This document shows positions 59,930 to 64,000 of a DNA stretch of 64,000 bases, piece by piece. The stretch comes from Streptomyces mirabilis (lineage in GTDB: Bacteria; Actinomycetota; Actinomycetes; Streptomycetales; Streptomycetaceae), in assembly GCF_018310535.1 (NCBI RefSeq), contig NZ_CP074102.1, positions 558,001 to 622,000 on the forward strand, given 5' to 3'. Each line of letters opens with the position of its first letter. Within the stretch, counting starts at the first letter, position 1. Under the pieces are notes generated by a model. That model had not been told where the DNA came from and did no database searches. It worked only from the letters and a program-made list of their open reading frames with translations. Position numbers and translations under genes: made by a program.

Positions 59930-61845
59930 GGAAACGTGAATCGAAGATCTACGCCCGGCTCACGCACCCCCTGGTCCGTGACGCGCGCGACCAGCCCTTC
60001 CGGCGGGCCACCTGGGACGAGGCCCTGACCCATGCGGCGGCGGGACTGGGTGCCGCCCGCGGCGCCTTCGGCCTGTTCTCCTGCGCCCGCGCGACCAACG
60101 AGATGAACTACGTGGCCCAGAAGTTCGCCCGGGTCGTGATGGGCACGAACAACGTGGACTCCTGCAACCGCACCTGTCACGCCCCGAGCGTCGCGGGCCT
60201 GAGCGCCGCCTTCGGTTCCGGCGGCGGCACCTCCTCGTACGCGGAGGTCGAGGAGACCGACCTCATCGTGATGTGGGGCTCCAACGCCCGCTTCGCACAC
60301 CCGATCTTCTTCCAGCACGTGCTGAAGGGGATCAGGAACGGCGCCCGGATGTACGCGGTCGACCCGCGCCGTACGTCCACGGCCGAGTGGGCGGAGAGCT
60401 GGCTCGGTCTGAACGTCGGCACCGACATCCCGATGGCGCACGCGATCGGCCGCGAGATCATCCACGCGGGCCTCGCCAACCACGCCTTCATCGAGCGGGC
60501 GACCAGCGGCTTCGAGGAGTACAAGGCGCTGGTCGAGCCCTGGACGCTGTCGCTCGCCGAGAAGGTGACGGGCGTACCGGCGGCGGCGATAAGGGAGTTG
60601 GCGCACGCGTACGCACGGGCCGAGCGCGCCCAGCTGTGCTGGACCCTCGGCATCACCGAGCACCACAACGGCACCGACAACGTCCGCGCGCTGATCAACC
60701 TGACCCTGCTGACCGGGCACGTGGGCCGCCACGGCTCCGGGCTCCAGCCCCTGCGCGGGCAGAACAACGTGCAGGGCGGCGGAGACATGGGCGCCATCCC
60801 CAATCGCCTCCCCGGCTTCCAGGACATCCTCGACCCCGAGGCGCGGCTGAAGTTCGAGTCCGCCTGGGACACCGTCATCCAGCCGCACTACGGGCTGAAC
60901 CTGACGGAGATGTTCGAGGCCATGGAGGAGGGCACGCTCAAGGCCGTCTACTGCATCGGCGAGAACCCGGCGCAGTCGGAGGCGGACAGCGAACAGGCGG
61001 TACGGCGGCTCAGTGCCCTCGACTTCCTCGTCGTGCAGGACATCTTCCTCACGAAGACGGCCCAGTTGGCGGACGTCGTACTGCCCGCGACCGCCGGGTG
61101 GGCGGAGACGGAGGGCACCACCACCAACAGCGAGCGGCGCGTGCAGCGTGTACGCGCCGCGGTGACCCCGCCCGGTGAGGCCCGCGAGGACATCGGCATC
61201 CTCTGCGACCTCGCCGCGCGCCTCGGGCACGCATGGAAGTACGAGGACGCCGAGGCCGTCTGGAACGAGCTGCGGTCGGTGTCGCCGGACCACTACGGGA
61301 TGACGTACGAACGTCTGGCGGAGCACCAGGGCATCCAGTGGCCCTGCCCCGACACCGGGCGGCTCGAACCCACCTACCTGCACGGCCGGTTGTGGGCCTT
61401 GGACCCCGCCGAGCGCGGCCGGCCCGCGCCGTTCGGGATCGTCCAGCACGACCCGCCCGTGGACCTGACGGACGAGGAGTACCCGATCCGGCTCACCACC
61501 GGACGGCGGCTCGACTCGTACAACACCGGTGTGCAGAGCGGCGGCTTCGCCTCGCCGCTGCGACGCGGCGAGTACGTCGAGCTCTGCCCGGAGGACGCCG
61601 AGCACTACGGGGTCGTGGTGGGCGAGGAGGTCCAGATCTCCTCGCGACGGGGATCCGTCGTGGCCCCCGTGTGGATCGACACCGCGCTGCGGCCCGGACT
61701 GGCGTTCATGACCATGCACTTTCCCGACGAGGTGGACACCAACCAGCTGACGATCGAGGCGAACTGCCCGATCGCGGGGACGGCGGAGTTCAAGGCGTCG
61801 GCCATCCGGATCGAGAAGCTGCCGGTCGCGATTCAAGTGAGGTGA
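59926..61845 (+). CDS. Molybdopterin formate dehydrogenase, catalytic subunit (Cys type)
   Basis: Oxidises formate to CO2 at a bis-MGD molybdenum or tungsten centre. 639 residues, ATG overlapping the PanE stop. The catalytic segment NNVDSCNRTCHAPSVAGLSA has Cys84 in the place of selenocysteine, followed by His85. Other motifs: SGGGTSSYAEVEETDLIVMW, GSNARFAHPIFFQHVLKG, GLQPLRGQNNVQGGGDMGAI, VYCIGENPAQSEADSEQAV, VVLPATAGWAETEGTTTNSE followed by RRVQRV and, near the end, PLRRGEYVELCPEDAEHYGV with FPDEVDTNQLTIEANCPIAG. Unlike usual FdhA it begins directly at the molybdenum domain, without the N-terminal 4Fe-4S region (CxxCxxxC); Fe-S modules are encoded separately downstream. Confidence 0.9.
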   Translation: MRKRESKIYARLTHPLVRDARDQPFRRATWDEALTHAAAGLGAARGAFGLFSCARATNEMNYVAQKFARVVMGTNNVDSCNRTCHAPSVAGLSAAFGSGGGTSSYAEVEETDLIVMWGSNARFAHPIFFQHVLKGIRNGARMYAVDPRRTSTAEWAESWLGLNVGTDIPMAHAIGREIIHAGLANHAFIERATSGFEEYKALVEPWTLSLAEKVTGVPAAAIRELAHAYARAERAQLCWTLGITEHHNGTDNVRALINLTLLTGHVGRHGSGLQPLRGQNNVQGGGDMGAIPNRLPGFQDILDPEARLKFESAWDTVIQPHYGLNLTEMFEAMEEGTLKAVYCIGENPAQSEADSEQAVRRLSALDFLVVQDIFLTKTAQLADVVLPATAGWAETEGTTTNSERRVQRVRAAVTPPGEAREDIGILCDLAARLGHAWKYEDAEAVWNELRSVSPDHYGMTYERLAEHQGIQWPCPDTGRLEPTYLHGRLWALDPAERGRPAPFGIVQHDPPVDLTDEEYPIRLTTGRRLDSYNTGVQSGGFASPLRRGEYVELCPEDAEHYGVVVGEEVQISSRRGSVVAPVWIDTALRPGLAFMTMHFPDEVDTNQLTIEANCPIAGTAEFKASAIRIEKLPVAIQVR

Positions 61846-61846
61846 T

Positions 61847-63682
61847 GTGGTGGATCTGCACTTCGGTGACAGCAAGCCGACGGACGAGGAGCGGGCGGCG
61901 ATCGACGCGCTGCTCGGTCCTGCGGAGTCCTCGTGGGAGGGCGCCGCGCGCGATGAGATGAGGGCCGCCGACCTCAGGTGGGCGCGCGGCGGCCGGGAGG
62001 CGCGCGAACGCCGCGACCTGCTGTTGCCGGGGCTGCACGCCGTCAACGACCGGATCGGCTGGATCAGCGAGGGCGCGCTCGACTACCTGTGCCGCAGGCT
62101 GACCGTGCCGCCGGCGGAGGCGTACGGGGTCGCGACCTTCTACGCGATGTTCTCGGTGAAACCGCGCCCCGCGACCGTGCTGCACATGTGCACGGACCTC
62201 GCGTGCGCGGCGGCGGGTGCGGCGGAGCTGTGTGCCGGGGTCGAGGCCCGCCTCGGGCCCGGCAGCGGCGTCGGCGTCGAGCGCAGCCCCTGCCTGGGTC
62301 TGTGCGAGCGCGCTCCGGCGGCCCTCGCGGTCAGGGCGGGCGATCCGGTGCGTACGGCCGTGTCGGCGCCCACCACCGTCGCGTGGGCGGCAATGGCGGC
62401 GAGCGCCCCCGACTCCGCGCCCGAGGAGCCGCCCGCGGCCTTCGCGGTGCCCCAGGCGGGAGATCCCTCACTCGTGCTGCTGAGCCGTGTCGGTGTGGTC
62501 GACCCCGCCTCGCTCGACGACTACCGGGCGCACGGCGGGTACGCGGCGCTGCGGCGGGCCTTCGCACTCGGGCCGGCCGGGGTCATCCGCGAGGTCACCG
62601 ACGCGGGTCTGGTCGGGCGCGGCGGCGCCGCCTTCCCCACCGGCCGCAAATGGCAGGCCACGGCCTCCCAGCCCGACCATCCGCACTACCTGGTGTGCAA
62701 TGCCGACGAGTCCGAGCCGGGCACCTTCAAGGACCGGGTCGTCATGGAGGGCGACCCGTACGCCCTCGTCGAGGCGATGACGGTCGCGGCGTACGCCGTC
62801 GGCGCGCACAAGGGTTACCTCTATCTGCGCGGCGAGTACCCGCGCGCCCTGCACCGCATGGAGCACGCCATCGGGCAGGCACGCGCGCGTGGCCTGCTCG
62901 GCGAGGACGTCCTCGGCCAGGGATACGCCTTCGACATCGAGATCCGGCGGGGCGCGGGCGCGTACATCTGCGGCGAGGAGACCGCCCTGTTCAACTCGAT
63001 CGAGGGGTACAGAGGAGAGCCGCGTTCCAAACCGCCCTTCCCTGTGGAGAAGGGTTTGTTCGGCAAACCCACTGCCGAGAACAACGTCGAGACCCTGGTG
63101 AACGTCCTGCCGATCCTGACGAGGGGGGCCGAGGCGTACGCGGCGATCGGCACCCCGGGCTCCACCGGTCCGAAGCTGTACTGCGTGTCGGGCAGTGTGG
63201 ACCGGCCCGGGATCTACGAACTGCCGTTCGGATCGACCCTGGGCGAGCTGCTGGAGCTGGCGGGCGTACGTGAGCGGCTGCGCGCGGTGCTGCTCGGCGG
63301 CGCGGCGGGCGGCTTCGTACGGCCCGACGAGCTGGACATCCCGCTCACCTTCGAGGGGACCCGGGCGGCTGGCACGACTCTCGGCTCGGGCGTGGTCATG
63401 GCCTTCGACGAGACGGTCCCGCTCCCCCGCCTCCTGCTGCGCATCGCCGAGTTCTTCCGCGACGAGTCGTGCGGGCAGTGCGTGCCGTGCCGGGTCGGGA
63501 CCGTACGGCAGGAGGAGGCGCTGCACCGGATCGCCGAGCGGACCGGTGCGGCGGCGGCCGACGACATCGCCCTGCTCAGGGAGGTCGGCCGCGCGATGCG
63601 GGACGCCTCGATCTGCGGTCTCGGGCAGACCGCGTGGAACGCCGTGGAATCCGCGATCGACCGCTTGGGGGCCTACGAATGA
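61847..63682 (+). CDS. NuoE-NuoF fusion: formate dehydrogenase diaphorase subunit
   Basis: 611-residue NAD-reducing module starting at GTG 61847 (61850 possible). Residues about 10-170 are the NuoE-like thioredoxin-fold 2Fe-2S domain (GALDYLCRRLTVPPAEAYGV, ATFYAMFSVKPRP, HMCTDLACAAAG, SPCLGLCERAP; the four Cys ligands are CTDLAC and CLGLC). Residues about 200-611 are NuoF-like with the NAD/FMN site (DAGLVGRGGAAFPTGRKWQA, CNADESEPGTFKDRVVMEGD, RGAGAYICGEETALFNSIEG, FPVEKGLFGKPTAENNVETL) and the 4Fe-4S ligands ESCGQCVPCRVGT. It passes electrons from formate to NAD, as in NAD-linked Fds-type enzymes. Coupled by ATGA to the next gene. Confidence 0.93.
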   Translation: MVDLHFGDSKPTDEERAAIDALLGPAESSWEGAARDEMRAADLRWARGGREARERRDLLLPGLHAVNDRIGWISEGALDYLCRRLTVPPAEAYGVATFYAMFSVKPRPATVLHMCTDLACAAAGAAELCAGVEARLGPGSGVGVERSPCLGLCERAPAALAVRAGDPVRTAVSAPTTVAWAAMAASAPDSAPEEPPAAFAVPQAGDPSLVLLSRVGVVDPASLDDYRAHGGYAALRRAFALGPAGVIREVTDAGLVGRGGAAFPTGRKWQATASQPDHPHYLVCNADESEPGTFKDRVVMEGDPYALVEAMTVAAYAVGAHKGYLYLRGEYPRALHRMEHAIGQARARGLLGEDVLGQGYAFDIEIRRGAGAYICGEETALFNSIEGYRGEPRSKPPFPVEKGLFGKPTAENNVETLVNVLPILTRGAEAYAAIGTPGSTGPKLYCVSGSVDRPGIYELPFGSTLGELLELAGVRERLRAVLLGGAAGGFVRPDELDIPLTFEGTRAAGTTLGSGVVMAFDETVPLPRLLLRIAEFFRDESCGQCVPCRVGTVRQEEALHRIAERTGAAAADDIALLREVGRAMRDASICGLGQTAWNAVESAIDRLGAYE

Positions 63683-64000
63683 CCGCGATACCGCTGGGAG
63701 TGCCGCGTCGGCTCGTCGAGTTCACCCTCGACGGGCAGGAGGCCAGGGTTCCCGAGGGCTCGACGATCCTCGACGCCTGCCGGGCGGCGGGCAAGGACGT
63801 CCCCACCCTCTGTCAGGGCGACACGCTCACCCCCAAGAACGCCTGCCGGGTCTGTGTCGTCGAGCTCGAGGGCGCCCGGACCCTCGTCCCGGCCTGCTCC
63901 CGCAAGGCGGAGGCGGGCATGGCGGTGCGCACGGACACCGAGCGCGCCCGCCACAGCCGCAAGATCGTCATCGAGCTCCTCGCCTCCTCGGTCGATTTGT
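63679..64000 (+). CDS. NuoG/FdhA N-terminal 2Fe-2S protein, cut by the window end
   Basis: ATG at 63679 overlaps the preceding stop (ATGA). The first 107 residues form a ferredoxin-like 2Fe-2S domain: EFTLDGQEARVPEGSTILDA, PTLCQGDTLTPKNACRVCVV, ELEGARTLVPACSRKAEAGM, with ligands C-x11-C-x2-C and a further Cys. ARHSRKIVIELLASS then begins the NuoG-type His-Cys 4Fe-4S segment before the sequence ends. This is the Fe-S-rich front half that is missing from the catalytic subunit at 59926, so the enzyme is split into separate polypeptides. Whether more 4Fe-4S domains or a full second molybdenum domain follow cannot be seen. Confidence 0.85.
   Translation, partial: MTAIPLGVPRRLVEFTLDGQEARVPEGSTILDACRAAGKDVPTLCQGDTLTPKNACRVCVVELEGARTLVPACSRKAEAGMAVRTDTERARHSRKIVIELLASSVDL

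Noticed and set aside
59164..62046. 960-residue minus-strand frame opposite the formate dehydrogenase
   Set aside because: Antisense shadow of a gene with clear catalytic motifs; no coherent domain.

Overview
The window is high-GC actinobacterial DNA, almost certainly Streptomyces. Third codon positions are nearly always G/C, GTG starts are common, stop/start overlaps (ATGA, GTGA) are frequent, terminators are long GC hairpins, and the gene families (LLM oxidoreductases, SCO3242-type prenyltransferase, ROK regulators, Tat-exported sugar enzymes, DUF6193) are typical of that genus. All calls were made by reading the sequence; no database search was run.

Region 1 (1-17.7 kb) is accessory and scarred by mobile DNA. 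It holds the end of an L,D-transpeptidase, a decayed secreted protein, an intact IS1182-type element with perfect ends, and remnants of integrase, tyrosine recombinase and ISL3 genes. A hydrolase plus FMN-type glutamate-synthase-like module lies between two ~140-bp direct repeats. A 1650-residue secreted polymorphic toxin (ricin lectin, alanine-rich coiled coil, HINT, novel C-terminal domain) is paired with a DUF6193-like immunity candidate. A 633-residue DDE-like protein is translationally coupled to a recombinase tail. The region ends at tRNA-Leu(GAG).

Region 2 (17.9-31.5 kb) has a MarR/LLM divergent pair, an aldehyde dehydrogenase and an oxalate locus. The oxalate locus comprises a second succinyl-CoA-synthetase-like pair (leftward) divergent from a ThDP decarboxylase (oxalyl-CoA decarboxylase-like), formyl-CoA transferase (frc), an ADP-forming acyl-CoA synthetase and two tandem OFA-family transporters.

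Region 3 (31.6-40.2 kb) is a tightly coupled seven-gene Ebo-type operon: inositol-phosphate synthase, UbiA prenyltransferase, TIM-barrel protein, EboA, TatD hydrolase, EboE and a nucleotide-pyrophosphatase-like enzyme. A Tat-exported TIM-barrel protein lies downstream. Region 4 (40.2-51.6 kb) is a sugar or keto-sugar catabolic locus: ThuA/DUF1080 lipoprotein, secreted sugar dehydrogenase with PKD domain, isomerase, Gfo/Idh oxidoreductase, ribose-type ABC transporter and ROK regulator.

Region 5 (51.8-55.2 kb) has LtrA and then a compact SLATT - double TIR - RyR operon. It resembles a predicted nucleotide-signalling immune system and is the most striking candidate for an undescribed system here.

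Region 6 (55.3-64 kb) is a formate/oxalate-oxidation locus: FCD-type GntR regulator, KAS III, OFA transporter with an overlapping small subunit, PanE-like reductase (candidate oxalyl-CoA reductase), molybdenum formate dehydrogenase, NuoE-NuoF fusion, and the start of a 2Fe-2S (NuoG-like) subunit cut by the window end. Four related operator-like sequences (23.4, 56.05, 58.78 and 58.9 kb) tie this locus to the oxalate locus 33 kb away. They suggest one regulon, with import of oxalate, activation to oxalyl-CoA, decarboxylation to formyl-CoA or reduction to glyoxylate, and oxidation of formate to CO2 with NADH production.
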